A stretch of 64,000 nucleotides of DNA from Pseudomonas sp. ACM7 (GCF_004136015.1 NZ_CP024866.1:6212761-6276760); one strand, 5' to 3'. Shown: positions 8,828-19,776, counted from the first letter of the stretch. A program made the numbers and translations. The notes: generated by a model not told the origin, from the letters alone.

Positions 8828-9415
8828 TCAACTCAGCACGTAGACCAGCGGAAACAGCATGACCCAGATCAGATCGACCATGTGCCAATACAACACGCCG
8901 GATTCAAAGCCACTGCGCTTGCTGGCGTCGTACAGGCCACGGCGACAGCGCTCGGCCAGCCATCCGAGAATGACCATGCCGAGCACTACGTGGAGAAAAT
9001 GAAAACCGGTAAGGATCCAGTAGAGCGTGAAAAAGGTGTTGTGTTCCATGCCCAGCCCCGAGGCCAGCAAGTGTCGGTATTCCGTGAGTTTCAGCCCCAC
9101 GTAGACACTGGCAGCGAGCAACGCCATCAGCAGGAAGACGGCGCCGTAACGGGATCGTGAGCGCCTGACTTGCTCCTGCGCCAGCGCGGCGAGCAGCCCC
9201 GCGGTGAGCAGGCTCAGGGTCATCGCCAGCCCGGTGGAGGTGTTCAGCAATAGACGGCTTTCACTGAACATCTGCGGCTTGAGCGCCTGGGTCACGGCGA
9301 ACGCCAGGATCAGGATGGCGAACACCGACAGCTCGGCCAGAATGAAAAACCACATCGCCAGATCGCCCGGCAAGTGGCGTTGCGAAACGCCCGTGGACTC
9401 AGCCGAAGTGGACAT
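8828..9415 (-). CDS. nirO: NirO/NorE, cytochrome c oxidase subunit III-like protein
   Basis: A 195-residue, five-helix membrane protein of the COX3-like NorE family (PGDLAMWFFILAELSVFAI, LYWILTGFHFLHVVLGM, YWHMVDLIWVMLFPLVY). It is thought to support cNOR assembly or activity. The ATG at 9415 lies inside the last codons of nirQ, so the genes overlap by 17 bp and are translationally coupled; a TTG three bases upstream is an unlikely alternative. Confidence 0.88.
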   Translation of the reverse strand: MSTSAESTGVSQRHLPGDLAMWFFILAELSVFAILILAFAVTQALKPQMFSESRLLLNTSTGLAMTLSLLTAGLLAALAQEQVRRSRSRYGAVFLLMALLAASVYVGLKLTEYRHLLASGLGMEHNTFFTLYWILTGFHFLHVVLGMVILGWLAERCRRGLYDASKRSGFESGVLYWHMVDLIWVMLFPLVYVLS

Positions 9416-10202
9416 CAACCACGTCCATCAGCGCGGCGACGGTCAGCGGATCATCGCTCAGCGGCTCGGCCAGACAGGCCATGCACGCCTCACGGGGGCT
9501 CATGCCGGAGCGGATCATACGCGCCGTGAAAATCAGCAGTCGCGTTGAGGCGACCTCCTCCAGATCATGTTGATCGAGCCGGCGCAGCGCCTGGCCCAGC
9601 CGCACCACTTGCGCCGCCAGCGCGTTGTCCACCTGAGCCTCGCGGGCAACGATGCGTTCCTCATCGGCCACTGGCGGATAGCCGAAGCGCATCGCCACGA
9701 AGCGTTGGCGGGTGCTGGGTTTCATGCCTTTAAGCAGGTTCTGGTAACCGGGGTTGTAAGACACCACAAGCATGAATGACGGCGGCGCCTTCAGCACTTC
9801 GCCGGTGCGTTCCAGGAACAGCTCCCGACGATCATCGGCCAGTGGATGCAGTACGACCACGGTGTCCTGACGCGCCTCGACCACTTCGTCGAGGTAACAG
9901 ATGCCGCCTTCACGCACCGCGCGGGTCAGTGGCCCGTCTTGCCACCAGGTGCCCTGGGCACCGATCAGGTGACGGCCGATCAGGTCGGCCGCGCTCAGAT
10001 CGTCATGGCAAGCCACGGTGTACAGCGGCAGTTTCAGCCGATGGGCCATGTGCTGGACGAAACGGGTTTTGCCGCACCCCGTCGGGCCTTTGATCAGCAC
10101 CGGCATGCCGTGTCGCCAGGCTTGTTCGAACAGCGCCTCTTCATTATTGAGCGGTTGGTAGAAGGGTTCGATCGGGTGTTCGCAAGACTGGGTACGGTCC
10201 AT
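9399..10202 (-). CDS. nirQ: NirQ/NorQ AAA+ ATPase for NirS and NorCB activation
   Basis: A 267-residue MoxR/CbbQ-type AAA+ ATPase with Walker A GPTGCGKT (residues 39-46), Walker B ICYLDEV and sensor region SYNPGYQNLLKG. It closely matches P. aeruginosa NirQ. With NorD it is needed for active NO reductase, probably remodelling it for iron insertion. It diverges from nirS, and the shared intergenic region holds one DNR box. Confidence 0.95.
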   Translation of the reverse strand: MDRTQSCEHPIEPFYQPLNNEEALFEQAWRHGMPVLIKGPTGCGKTRFVQHMAHRLKLPLYTVACHDDLSAADLIGRHLIGAQGTWWQDGPLTRAVREGGICYLDEVVEARQDTVVVLHPLADDRRELFLERTGEVLKAPPSFMLVVSYNPGYQNLLKGMKPSTRQRFVAMRFGYPPVADEERIVAREAQVDNALAAQVVRLGQALRRLDQHDLEEVASTRLLIFTARMIRSGMSPREACMACLAEPLSDDPLTVAALMDVVDVHFG

Positions 10203-10283
10203 GGGCTGCCTGTTCCAAAAGCGGATTCAAGGAACACGCTACGGGCCCCTGCGACAACCTGGCAAGTGAGATGGCCGGCAAAC

Positions 10284-10297
10284 TTGATCGTCGTCAA
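10284..10297. promoter_or_regulatory. DNR/ANR box between nirQ and nirS
   Basis: TTGAT-CGTC-GTCAA, one mismatch from the palindrome. A -41.5 position predicts a nirS start near 10332 and a 70-nt leader. The box is the only good one in the gap and may serve both directions, as in P. aeruginosa. Confidence 0.85.
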
Positions 10298-10323
10298 GCG
10301 AACATTGGCCTGCTCGGGCATAG

Positions 10324-12090
<1,767 letters not shown>

Positions 12091-12114
12091 GCTCCATCAA
12101 TGCAAGGAAACACC

Positions 12115-12429
12115 ATGAAAAATACTCTGTTCTCACTGTTCGCCCTGACCGCTGCGCTGAGTGTGCAGCCGGCCATGGCCCAAGACGCGCTGGAGCTGTT
12201 CAAGAGCAAACCCTGCGCAGCCTGTCATTCCGTCGACACCAAGATTGTCGGCCCGGCGCTCAAGGATGTAGCGGCCAAGAACGCTGGCGTACCCGGGGCC
12301 GTGGACACCCTGGCTGGCCACATCAAGAACGGTACACAAGGCAATTGGGGCCCGATGCCCATGCCGGCAAACCCTGTCACTGAAGAAGAAGCAAAAATTC
12401 TCGCGACCTGGGTACTGACACTCAAATAA
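12115..12429 (+). CDS. nirM: Cytochrome c551, electron donor to NirS
   Basis: A 104-residue precursor, the same length as the P. aeruginosa protein, with a signal peptide ending near AMA-QD (residues 20-24). It has a heme site CAACH at 34-38 and the axial Met in [10 protein letters not shown]. It carries electrons from the bc1 complex to NirS in the periplasm. AAGGAA precedes the ATG; an upstream in-frame ATG at 12100 has no ribosome site. Confidence 0.96.
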   Translation: MKNTLFSLFALTAALSVQPAMAQDALELFKSKPCAACHSVDTKIVGPALKDVAAKNAGVPGAVDTLAGHIKNGTQGNWGPMPMPANPVTEEEAKILATWVLTLK

Positions 12430-12448
12430 CCGCCTGGAGGGCGTCAAG

Positions 12449-12772
12449 ATGGTTTATCGACACGCTGTGATTCTGGCGGCCCTCCTCCTCATTTGCGCAA
12501 CCGCGGTTGCGGCGCCGGACGCCCAGCGTCAGGTGCAACTCGAACACCTGCTGACCCAGGACTGCGGCGCCTGCCATGGGCTGCACCTCACCGGCGGGCT
12601 GGGCCCCGAACTGACGCGCGCAGCGCTGGCCGGCAAGTCACGGGACAGCCTGATTGCCACCGTCAGCCAAGGCCGGCCCGGCACCGCGATGCCCGGTTGG
12701 GCCCCGTTGCTCAGCCCCGGCGACATCCGTTGGCTGGTCGATCTTCTTATCCAGGGATATCCCGCATCATGA
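12449..12772 (+). CDS. nirC: NirC, periplasmic c-type cytochrome
   Basis: A 107-residue protein with a signal peptide (cleavage near AVAA-PD) and CGACH at residues 39-43. NirC can donate electrons to NirS and is implicated in late heme d1 maturation. Its TGA overlaps the nirF ATG (ATGA), indicating translational coupling. It is short for a cytochrome c but matches other NirC proteins. Confidence 0.93.
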   Translation: MVYRHAVILAALLLICATAVAAPDAQRQVQLEHLLTQDCGACHGLHLTGGLGPELTRAALAGKSRDSLIATVSQGRPGTAMPGWAPLLSPGDIRWLVDLLIQGYPAS

Positions 12773-13947
12773 TCCGTTCAATCCTGCTGTCAGCGGCGAC
12801 CGGGCTGTTGTTGTCCGCTTGCGTTCAACCACCGTTGCGCGGCACCGGTGATCTGGGCGTGGTCGTGGAGCGCGCCACCGGTAGCGTGCAAATCATCGAA
12901 AGCGACACCCACACCGCGCTGGCCCGACTCGAAGGTTTCGGCGACCTGTCCCATGCCTCGGTGGTGTTCTCGCGTGACCAGCGCTATGCCTATGTGTTCG
13001 GGCGCGACGGCGGGTTGAGCAAAATCGATTTGCTGACCCGACGTATCGATCATCGAGTTATCCAGGGTGGCAACAGCATTGGCGGGGCCATCAGTCAGGA
13101 CGGCAAGTTGATCGCGGTGTCCAACTACGTGCCCGGCGGGGTCAAGGTGTTCGATGCCGACACCCTGCAGCAGGTGGCCGATATTCCGGCCACGCCGCTC
13201 GCCGATAGCAGCAAGCGCTCCCGGGTGGTCGGCCTGGTCGACGCGCCGGGGCAACGTTTTGTGTTCAGCCTGTTCGATACCGGCGAGATCTGGACCGCCG
13301 ATTTCAGTCAGGGCAACACACCGCAGATCAGCCGTTTCACCGGCATCGGTGAGCAACCCTACGACGCCCTAATTACCCCCGATGGGCGCTATTACATGGC
13401 CGGCCTGTTCGGTGAAGACGGCATGGCGCAACTCGACCTCTGGCATCCAGAGCGCGGCGTGCAACGGGTACTCGGCGACTACGGACGAGGCCAGGCGAAA
13501 CTCCCGGTCTACAAGATGCCGCACCTGGAAGGCTGGGCCGTCGCCGACAATCAGGCCTTCGTACCCGCCGTCGGCCGGCATCAAGTGTTGGTGATGGATT
13601 CACTCAGCTGGCAGCAGACCGCGGTGATCCCGCTCGCCGGTCAACCGGTGTTCGTTACCTCGCGCCCGGACGGCCGACAGCTATGGGTCAATTTCGCCTA
13701 CCCGGACAACGACCGGGTTCAGGTCATCGACACCGAAACCCATGCCGTGGTCGCGGATCTGAAGCCGGGGCCGGCAGTGTTGCACATGGAATTCACCGCA
13801 CGCGGCGACCAGCTGTGGCTGTCGTTACGCGACGGCGATCAGGTTCAAGTCTGGGATCCGTACAGCCTGAAGCTGCTGAGTACCCTGCCAGCCTCCGCGC
13901 CAAGCGGCATCTTCTTTAGCAGTCGCGCGCAGAAAATGGGGTATTGA
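12769..13947 (+). CDS. nirF: NirF, heme d1 biosynthesis lipoprotein
   Basis: A 392-residue protein with a lipobox (LLLSAC, Cys18) that would anchor it at the periplasmic side, and a beta-propeller related to the d1 domain of NirS (SHASVVFSRDQRYAYVFGRDG, VGRHQVLVMD). NirF binds d1-type tetrapyrroles and acts late in the pathway. The frame extends upstream to 12493, but the ATG in the ATGA overlap with nirC is the credible start. Confidence 0.95.
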   Translation: MIRSILLSAATGLLLSACVQPPLRGTGDLGVVVERATGSVQIIESDTHTALARLEGFGDLSHASVVFSRDQRYAYVFGRDGGLSKIDLLTRRIDHRVIQGGNSIGGAISQDGKLIAVSNYVPGGVKVFDADTLQQVADIPATPLADSSKRSRVVGLVDAPGQRFVFSLFDTGEIWTADFSQGNTPQISRFTGIGEQPYDALITPDGRYYMAGLFGEDGMAQLDLWHPERGVQRVLGDYGRGQAKLPVYKMPHLEGWAVADNQAFVPAVGRHQVLVMDSLSWQQTAVIPLAGQPVFVTSRPDGRQLWVNFAYPDNDRVQVIDTETHAVVADLKPGPAVLHMEFTARGDQLWLSLRDGDQVQVWDPYSLKLLSTLPASAPSGIFFSSRAQKMGY

Positions 13948-13948
13948 A

Positions 13949-14407
13949 ATGGACCTTGAACTGCTCAGCCGCCAACTCATCGACCGCTTCCAGCACGGCA
14001 TGCCGCTGTGCCCGACACCGTACAAAGAGATGGCGCGGATTCTCGGGTGCCGCGAATCGCAAGTAATGGCCTGCCTGGAAGAAATGGACCGGGCCGGCAC
14101 CCTCTCACGCATCGGTCCGGTGTTCGAACACAGCCGCGCCGGGGCCAGTACCCTCGCCGCCCTCGCCGTGCCCGCCGAACACCTGCAACAGGTGGCCGAT
14201 CGTGTCAGTCAGTACCCCGCGGTCAATCACAACTACGCACGGGAGCATTTCTACAACCTGTGGTTTGTGCTGACCGGCCCTGATCGCCAACACATCGACC
14301 GTGTGCTCAAAGAACTGGAGGACGACACCGGCCTCATGCTGCTGGACCTGCCGATGTTGACCGCCTACCGCATCGACCTCGGCTTTGCCCTGGGAGAAAA
14401 CTCATGA
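13949..14407 (+). CDS. nirD: NirD, siroheme decarboxylase subunit
   Basis: A 152-residue AsnC/Lrp-like protein. With NirL, NirG and NirH it decarboxylates siroheme to didecarboxysiroheme during heme d1 synthesis. The helix-turn-helix-like start (PLCPTPYKEMARILGCRESQV) and NHNYAREHFYNLWFVLTG are typical. It begins one base after nirF stops and overlaps nirL by ATGA. This is not the assimilatory NirD at 33420. Confidence 0.94.
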   Translation: MDLELLSRQLIDRFQHGMPLCPTPYKEMARILGCRESQVMACLEEMDRAGTLSRIGPVFEHSRAGASTLAALAVPAEHLQQVADRVSQYPAVNHNYAREHFYNLWFVLTGPDRQHIDRVLKELEDDTGLMLLDLPMLTAYRIDLGFALGENS

Positions 14408-14919
14408 AGCCCGGATTGAGCCCCAAACAAGCGCTGGCGCTGCGCCGGCACCTTGAAGGCGGATTGCCGCTGGTAGCGCGCCCCTATCAGGAACTCGCCG
14501 AACGGATAAACACCGACGAAAACCAGGTGCTCGAACAAATGCGCCAGTGGAGCGAGCAAGGGCTGTTTCGCCGTATCGGACTGGTGCTGCACCATCGCGC
14601 GCTGGGCTTTACCGCCAACGCCATGCTGGTGCTGGATATTCCTGATGCGCTGATCGACGAGGTCGGCCAGCGCCTGGGGCGAGCGCCCGGCATTAACCTT
14701 TGCTATCAACGGCCCCGGCGCTTGCCGCAGTGGCGGTACAACCTGTTTTGCATGGTGCACGGGCGCCAACGTGACCAGGTGGAGGCGCAGATTCAGGCAT
14801 TGCTTGAAGAGCATCTGCTGAGCGACCTGCCCCATCAATTGCTGTTCAGCACCCAGGTCTTCAAACAGTGCGGCGGCCGATTTGCGCCCTCGCGCACAGG
14901 AGCACCGACCCATGGATGA
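14404..14919 (+). CDS. nirL: NirL, siroheme decarboxylase subunit
   Basis: A 171-residue homologue of NirD/NirH with a FRRIGLVLHHRALGFTANAM core and RPRRLPQWRYNLFCMVHG, the segment that in the family binds substrate with arginine and histidine. It overlaps nirD by four bases and nirG by eight. Confidence 0.93.
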   Translation: MKPGLSPKQALALRRHLEGGLPLVARPYQELAERINTDENQVLEQMRQWSEQGLFRRIGLVLHHRALGFTANAMLVLDIPDALIDEVGQRLGRAPGINLCYQRPRRLPQWRYNLFCMVHGRQRDQVEAQIQALLEEHLLSDLPHQLLFSTQVFKQCGGRFAPSRTGAPTHG

Positions 14920-15355
14920 CCTCGACCGTCGCCTGATCAACCGCTTGCAACTGGGCCTGCCGCTGGTGCGCCACCCCTGGCGGGTATTGGCTGCCGAACT
15001 GCAGAGCAGCAGCACAGAACTGCTCGACCGACTGCATGCCCTGCTCGATGACGGCGTGCTCACACGCTTCGGCCCGATGTTCGACATTGAACGGCTGGGC
15101 GGCGCCTTCACCCTCGCCGCACTGGCTGTCCCGGAAGAGCGTTTCGACGACGTCGCCGAGCAACTGCATGGCCTGCCTGAAGTGGCGCACAACTACCGAC
15201 GCGAACACGCCTGGAACATGTGGTTCGTGCTCGCCTGCGCAACTGAACATGACCTGACCGAGACCCTGCACCGCATCGAAACCCTGACCGGCTTGCCGCT
15301 GCTCAACCTGCCCAAAGAGGAGACCTACCATGTCGGTCTGTATTTCCCGGCCTGA
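14912..15355 (+). CDS. nirG: NirG, siroheme decarboxylase subunit
   Basis: A 147-residue paralogue of NirD (VLTRFGPMFDIERLGGAFTL, AHNYRREHAWNMWFVLA). The chosen ATG starts MDDLDRRLINRLQ, matching the family; the frame extends to 14882 inside nirL without support. Its 3' end overlaps nirH by 26 bp. Confidence 0.93.
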   Translation: MDDLDRRLINRLQLGLPLVRHPWRVLAAELQSSSTELLDRLHALLDDGVLTRFGPMFDIERLGGAFTLAALAVPEERFDDVAEQLHGLPEVAHNYRREHAWNMWFVLACATEHDLTETLHRIETLTGLPLLNLPKEETYHVGLYFPA

Positions 15356-15830
15356 AGACACCCTCGTCCAGCGTCTGATCGTGTTGACCCAGGCCGGTCT
15401 GCCGCTGCTGGACGACCCGTGGGCGTGGCTCGCCGAACAGCTGGGGCTGAACATCGAAGCCACCCTGGATCTGCTCAAGCGCTTGCAGGCCGAGGGCGCG
15501 ATTCGGCGGATTGCCGCCGTGCCCAATCACTACCGGCTGGGCTATCGCCATAACGGCATGACGGTCTGGGATGTGCGCGACACCGAGATGCCGCGCCTTG
15601 GCGCGCTGATCAGCGCGCAACCCTTCGTCAGCCACTGCTATCGCCGCCCACGCCGAACCGACTGGCGCTACAACCTGTTCGCCATGGTGCATGGCCGCAG
15701 CAGCGATGAAATCAACAGCTACCGCGAGCACCTGCGCTACTTGCTGGGCGACGCCTGTGGGGCCGACGAGATGCTGGTGAGCAGCCGCATCCTGAAAAAA
15801 ACCGGCTTGCGCCTGATGCCGGTCAGTTAG
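15330..15830 (+). CDS. nirH: NirH, siroheme decarboxylase subunit
   Basis: A 166-residue paralogue of NirL with the matching RRPRRTDWRYNLFAMVHG segment and AIRRIAAVPNHYRLGYRHNG. It completes the DLGH set, arranged as two NirD-like and two NirL-like chains. An inverted repeat of about 150 bp follows before nirJ, although these genes usually abut. Confidence 0.93.
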   Translation: MSVCISRPEDTLVQRLIVLTQAGLPLLDDPWAWLAEQLGLNIEATLDLLKRLQAEGAIRRIAAVPNHYRLGYRHNGMTVWDVRDTEMPRLGALISAQPFVSHCYRRPRRTDWRYNLFAMVHGRSSDEINSYREHLRYLLGDACGADEMLVSSRILKKTGLRLMPVS

Positions 15831-15839
15831 CAACGCATA

Positions 15840-15997
15840 CCTTGTAGCAGCTGGCGAAGCCTGCGTTCGGTTCGGGCCGCGATCGGACGCAGCAGTCGTG
15901 AAATCAGGCAGTGCGGTATGTCAGACACACCACGCACACAGGTTTTACGACTGCTTCGCAGCCGAACGCAGCCTCGCAAGCTCGACAGCTGCTACGG
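15840..15997. repeat. Inverted repeat, family TGTAGCAGCTGG (copy B), inside the nir operon
   Basis: Arms starting CTTGTAGCAGCTGGCGAAGC and ending CAGCTGCTACGGGC face each other. The left arm is diverged around 15870 (GGTTCGGGCCGCGATCGGAC) compared with copies A and C. It fills most of the 229-bp gap between nirH and nirJ. Confidence 0.85.
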
Positions 15998-16059
15998 GCA
16001 TCAGGCTTGCGTTTGCCTATTGCTTCGCGCTGAACACGCTCTGACTGAAGGAGAGTTAC

Positions 16060-17343
16060 ATGTTGAGGATCAGCCAATACCTGCGTGCACTGGCCGGCCA
16101 GGCCCCTGCGCCGAGAACCAGTCCACCGGGCAGTAACCGGGCGCCGGTGGTGATCTGGAACCTGCTCAGGCGCTGCAACCTGACCTGCAAACATTGCTAC
16201 GCCACCTCGGCCGACAGTGTCTTTCGCGATGAACTGGATACGGCCGCTGCGCTGACCGTGATCGACGACCTGCACGATGCCGGGGTGAAGGTGTTGATTC
16301 TTTCCGGTGGCGAGCCGCTGTTGCGCGAGGATCTGTTTGTGCTCAGTGCCTACGCCCGGACCAAGGGTTTCTTTGTGGCCTTGTCCACCAACGGCACACT
16401 GATCGATGAGCAGAACATCGCGCAGATCAGCGCGGCGAATTTCGACTACGTCGGGATCAGCATCGATGGCCTGGAAGCCACCCATGACGCCTTCCGCCAA
16501 CTCAAGGGCAGCTTCGCCCGTTCCATGCAGGCGATCCGGCTCTGTCGCGAACAGGGCATTCGCGTCGGCCTGCGCACCACCCTGACCCAGGAAAACCATG
16601 CGCAACTGCCCCAATTACTCGCGCTGATGCGCGAGTACGACGTGCAAAAGTTTTACCTGTCGCACCTCAACTACAGCGGTCGCGGTAAACGCAGCCGCAA
16701 ACTCGACGCGCACCAGCAGATGAGCCGCGAGGCCATGACGTTGATCTTTGAGCGCGCCTGGGAAGACATTCAACAGGGCCGCGACAGCGACTTTGTCAGC
16801 GGCAACAACGATGCCGACGCCATTTTGCTTCTGCAATGGGCAGGCCTTCGTCTGCCCGAGCATTACCCACGCCTGGAAAACATGCTCCGCGCCTGGGGCG
16901 GCAACGCGTCGGGCAGCGGCATTGCCAACATCGACAACACCGGCGAAGTGCACCCGGACACCTACTGGTGGCAGCACTCAGTGGGCAATGTCCGCCGCAC
17001 GCCGTTCCGCACGTTGTGGCTGGATCAGCCGGATGCCCTGTTGTTGCGCCTGCGTGAACATCCCCGAGCCGTCGGCGGTCGTTGCGCGCAATGCCGCTGG
17101 TTGCCCATCTGCAACGGCAATACCCGAACCCGCGCCTGGGCCGAGGGAGATCTGTGGGGCCAGGACCCCGGCTGTCATCTCAGCGATGACGAAATCGGTG
17201 TGCCGCCATTACCCACCATCCCTTGCATCACCCACCGAATAGCCCGTCCGGCCAACCACCTGACAAAGGCTGGGGCCGGCCAACCTGATGAAGCACCAAG
17301 GACGTCCCATGCCTCCATCAATTGCTATACCGGCCTCACTTGA
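16060..17343 (+). CDS. nirJ: NirJ, radical SAM enzyme of heme d1 synthesis
   Basis: A 427-residue radical SAM protein with the cluster motif C39-x3-C43-x2-C46, a GGEP-type SAM motif (LILSGGEPLLRED) and a C-terminal SPASM-like cysteine region (GRCAQCRWLPICNGN). It removes propionate side chains and forms the keto groups of heme d1. The last 35 bp overlap nirE. The reading frame runs about 40 residues past the usual NirJ end, as a low-complexity tail. GGAGAG lies before the ATG. Confidence 0.94.
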   Translation: MLRISQYLRALAGQAPAPRTSPPGSNRAPVVIWNLLRRCNLTCKHCYATSADSVFRDELDTAAALTVIDDLHDAGVKVLILSGGEPLLREDLFVLSAYARTKGFFVALSTNGTLIDEQNIAQISAANFDYVGISIDGLEATHDAFRQLKGSFARSMQAIRLCREQGIRVGLRTTLTQENHAQLPQLLALMREYDVQKFYLSHLNYSGRGKRSRKLDAHQQMSREAMTLIFERAWEDIQQGRDSDFVSGNNDADAILLLQWAGLRLPEHYPRLENMLRAWGGNASGSGIANIDNTGEVHPDTYWWQHSVGNVRRTPFRTLWLDQPDALLLRLREHPRAVGGRCAQCRWLPICNGNTRTRAWAEGDLWGQDPGCHLSDDEIGVPPLPTIPCITHRIARPANHLTKAGAGQPDEAPRTSHASINCYTGLT

Positions 17344-18148
17344 GTCCCCGTTCCGACCGGGCGAAGTTGCCCTGGTCGGCGCCGGCCCCGGCGATCCACG
17401 CCTGCTGACCCTGCGCGCTTGGAGCCTGCTGATGCAGGCCGACGCCGTGGTCTATGACCGACTGATCAGCCCCGAACTGCTGTCGTTGATCCCCCTCACC
17501 TGCGCCCGCCATTACGTCGGCAAGGCCAGCGGCTGCCACAGCCTGCCCCAGGAACAGATCAACGAACTGCTGGCCGACCTCGCCGATCAAGGGCAGCGCG
17601 TGGTCCGGCTCAAGGGCGGCGACCCGTTCATTTTTGGTCGCGGCGCCGAGGAGCTGGAGTACCTGCTGCAACGCGGCATCGACTGCCAGGTGGTGCCGGG
17701 CATCACCGCCGCGTCGGGTTGCAGCGCTTACGCAGGCATACCGTTGACCCACCGCGACCTGGTCAATTCCTGCCGATTCATTACCGGCCATTTGCAGCGC
17801 GATGGCGAGTTGTCGCTGCCCTGGAGCAGCCTCGCCGACAGTAGCCAGACGTTGGTGTTTTACATGGGCTTGTCGAACCTGGGGATCATCGCTCAGCGTT
17901 TGATCGAAGCCGGGTTGTCGGCCGACACACCGGCGGCGCTGATCAGCAACGGCACGCGTCCCGACCAGCACGTCGCCCGTGGCAAGCTGCACCAATTACC
18001 GACCCTGGCGCTGGATTGTCCACCGGGCATTCCGACACTGACGGTGATCGGCACCGTGGTCGATCTGTTTGGCGCAGAACAACTGGAATACCCGGCGCGG
18101 CTTTACCCGGCCCAAGCACTGCAACGCCACGCCAAGGTGGCGATATGA
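17309..18148 (+). CDS. nirE: NirE, uroporphyrinogen-III C-methyltransferase
   Basis: A 279-residue SAM-dependent methyltransferase that makes precorrin-2, the first step from uroporphyrinogen III toward heme d1. Family motifs are VALVGAGPGDPRLLTLRA, VRLKGGDPFIFGRGAEE, VVPGITAASG and GIPLTHRD. AAGGACG four bases before the ATG supports this start over an in-frame ATG at 17288. It overlaps the nirJ tail and couples to nirN through ATGA. Confidence 0.95.
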   Translation: MPPSIAIPASLESPFRPGEVALVGAGPGDPRLLTLRAWSLLMQADAVVYDRLISPELLSLIPLTCARHYVGKASGCHSLPQEQINELLADLADQGQRVVRLKGGDPFIFGRGAEELEYLLQRGIDCQVVPGITAASGCSAYAGIPLTHRDLVNSCRFITGHLQRDGELSLPWSSLADSSQTLVFYMGLSNLGIIAQRLIEAGLSADTPAALISNGTRPDQHVARGKLHQLPTLALDCPPGIPTLTVIGTVVDLFGAEQLEYPARLYPAQALQRHAKVAI

Positions 18149-19638
18149 GGCGCATGATCCTTGCCCAGCTTTTATGGGTCAGTACGGCCCAGGCCGGCGC
18201 AGCGGCTCCGGCATTTGAACAGGCGGCGGAAAACTATCAGCAGCATTGCCAGAGCTGTCACGGCATTAACCGTCTCGGCGGTGCGGGGCCGGCGTTGTTG
18301 CCGGAGAGTCTCAGCCGGATCAAACCAGACGAAATTCGCAGCGTGATCCAGAACGGCCGCCCCGCGAGCCAAATGGCCGGGTATGCCACTGTGTTCAGCC
18401 CCACGCAGATCGACGCGCTGGTGGATTACCTTCAGCAACCGCCCGCCACCCCGCCCACCTGGAGCAATGACGAAATTCTCGGCAGTCACTCGATGCTCGC
18501 GGATCTCGGCAAACTGCCCACCACGCCCCAGCATGGCGCCGACCCGCTGAACCTGTTCGTGGTGGTGGAAGCCGGCGACCATCACATCGACATCCTCGAC
18601 GGTGACCGCTTTGAAGTGCTGGCGCGGTTTGCTTCGCACTTTGCCGTGCATGGCGGGCCGAAGTTTTCGCCGGACGGACGCTTCGTCTACTTCGCCTCCC
18701 GTGACGGCTGGATCAGCCTGTATGACTTGCACAACCTGAAGTTGATCGCCGAGGTCCGCGCCGGTCTCAACACCCGCAACCTGGCGGTGAGCAAGGATGG
18801 ACGCTGGGTGCTGGTGGGCAACTATTTGCCCGGCAATCTTGTAGTGCTCGATGCCCGCGATCTGTCGCTGGTCAAAACCATTCCCGCCATCGGTCAGGAC
18901 GGCACCGCGTCACGGGTCAGCGCGGTCTACTCCGCCCCGCCGCGGGACAGTTTTATCGTGGCGCTCAAGGACGTGAAGGAAGTCTGGGAACTGTCCTGGG
19001 CCGGCACACCGGATTTCGAACCACGGCGGATCCCGGCCGGGGACTTTCTCGACGATTTCTCTTTTTCACCGGACTACAAACAGCTGCTGGCCACGTCGCG
19101 CAAGGCCCAGGGCGGTCAAGTGATCGACCTCGACAGCGGCAAGGTGGTCACCGACATACCGCTGCCGGGCATGCCGCATTTGGGCTCGGGGACCTATTGG
19201 AAACGCAACGGCGAGTGGGTGTTCGCCACGCCGAATATCAGCAAGGGGCTGATCTCGGTCATCGACTTCAAGACCTGGAAACTGATCAAGGAAATCCCGA
19301 CCCTGGGGCCGGGTTTCTTCATGCGCAGTCACGTCAACTCACGGTATGCCTGGAGCGACGTGTTCTTCGGGCCCGACAACGATGCGATCCACCTGATCGA
19401 CAAACAGACCCTGGAGATCGCCCACACGCTGCGCCCGATGCCCGGCAAAACCGCCGCTCACGTTGAGTTCACCCGTGACGGTCGTTACCTGCTGTTGAGC
19501 ATTTGGGCCACCGACGGTGCGCTGATCGTTTACGACAGCAACTCCCTGAAGGAGATCAAACGTATTCCGATGAACAAGCCTTCGGGCAAGTACAACGTGG
19601 GGAACAAGATTGAGTTTGCCGAGGGGACTTCGCACTAG
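18145..19638 (+). CDS. nirN: NirN, dihydro-heme d1 dehydrogenase
   Basis: A 497-residue periplasmic NirS paralogue with a short signal peptide, a cytochrome c domain (CQSCH, residues 35-39) and a d1-binding propeller (NYLPGNLVVLDARDL, HVEFTRDGRYLLLSIW). It oxidises dihydro-heme d1 and delivers the cofactor to NirS. It starts at the ATGA overlap with nirE; the open frame upstream of 18145 is a nirE shadow. It is the last gene of the operon. Confidence 0.95.
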   Translation: MRRMILAQLLWVSTAQAGAAAPAFEQAAENYQQHCQSCHGINRLGGAGPALLPESLSRIKPDEIRSVIQNGRPASQMAGYATVFSPTQIDALVDYLQQPPATPPTWSNDEILGSHSMLADLGKLPTTPQHGADPLNLFVVVEAGDHHIDILDGDRFEVLARFASHFAVHGGPKFSPDGRFVYFASRDGWISLYDLHNLKLIAEVRAGLNTRNLAVSKDGRWVLVGNYLPGNLVVLDARDLSLVKTIPAIGQDGTASRVSAVYSAPPRDSFIVALKDVKEVWELSWAGTPDFEPRRIPAGDFLDDFSFSPDYKQLLATSRKAQGGQVIDLDSGKVVTDIPLPGMPHLGSGTYWKRNGEWVFATPNISKGLISVIDFKTWKLIKEIPTLGPGFFMRSHVNSRYAWSDVFFGPDNDAIHLIDKQTLEIAHTLRPMPGKTAAHVEFTRDGRYLLLSIWATDGALIVYDSNSLKEIKRIPMNKPSGKYNVGNKIEFAEGTSH

Positions 19639-19646
19639 GCCTTGGG

Positions 19647-19776
19647 TGTATATCCGTTTCTTCGGTAACGGCGGCTGGCGGTTTCGCTCTTACAGCGAGT
19701 CACTTGGAAAAGCCCCAAGTAACCCGCCGTAAGGGCGGAACCCTAAGTGGCCGTTACCGTAACAACGGATATGTAC
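19647..19776. repeat. 130-bp inverted repeat, family GTATATCCGTT
   Basis: Ends GTATATCCGTTTCTTCGGTA and AACGGATATGTAC are inverted, with an inner GTCACTTGGAAAAGCCCCAA segment. The same ends and inner segment recur in the composite element at 32236-32908. It lies between the converging nirN and SDR genes and may serve as terminator. Confidence 0.85.

Noticed and set aside
12493..12768. Upstream extension of the nirF frame
   Set aside because: It lies entirely in nirC in another frame; the lipoprotein signal and ATGA coupling fix the start at 12769.
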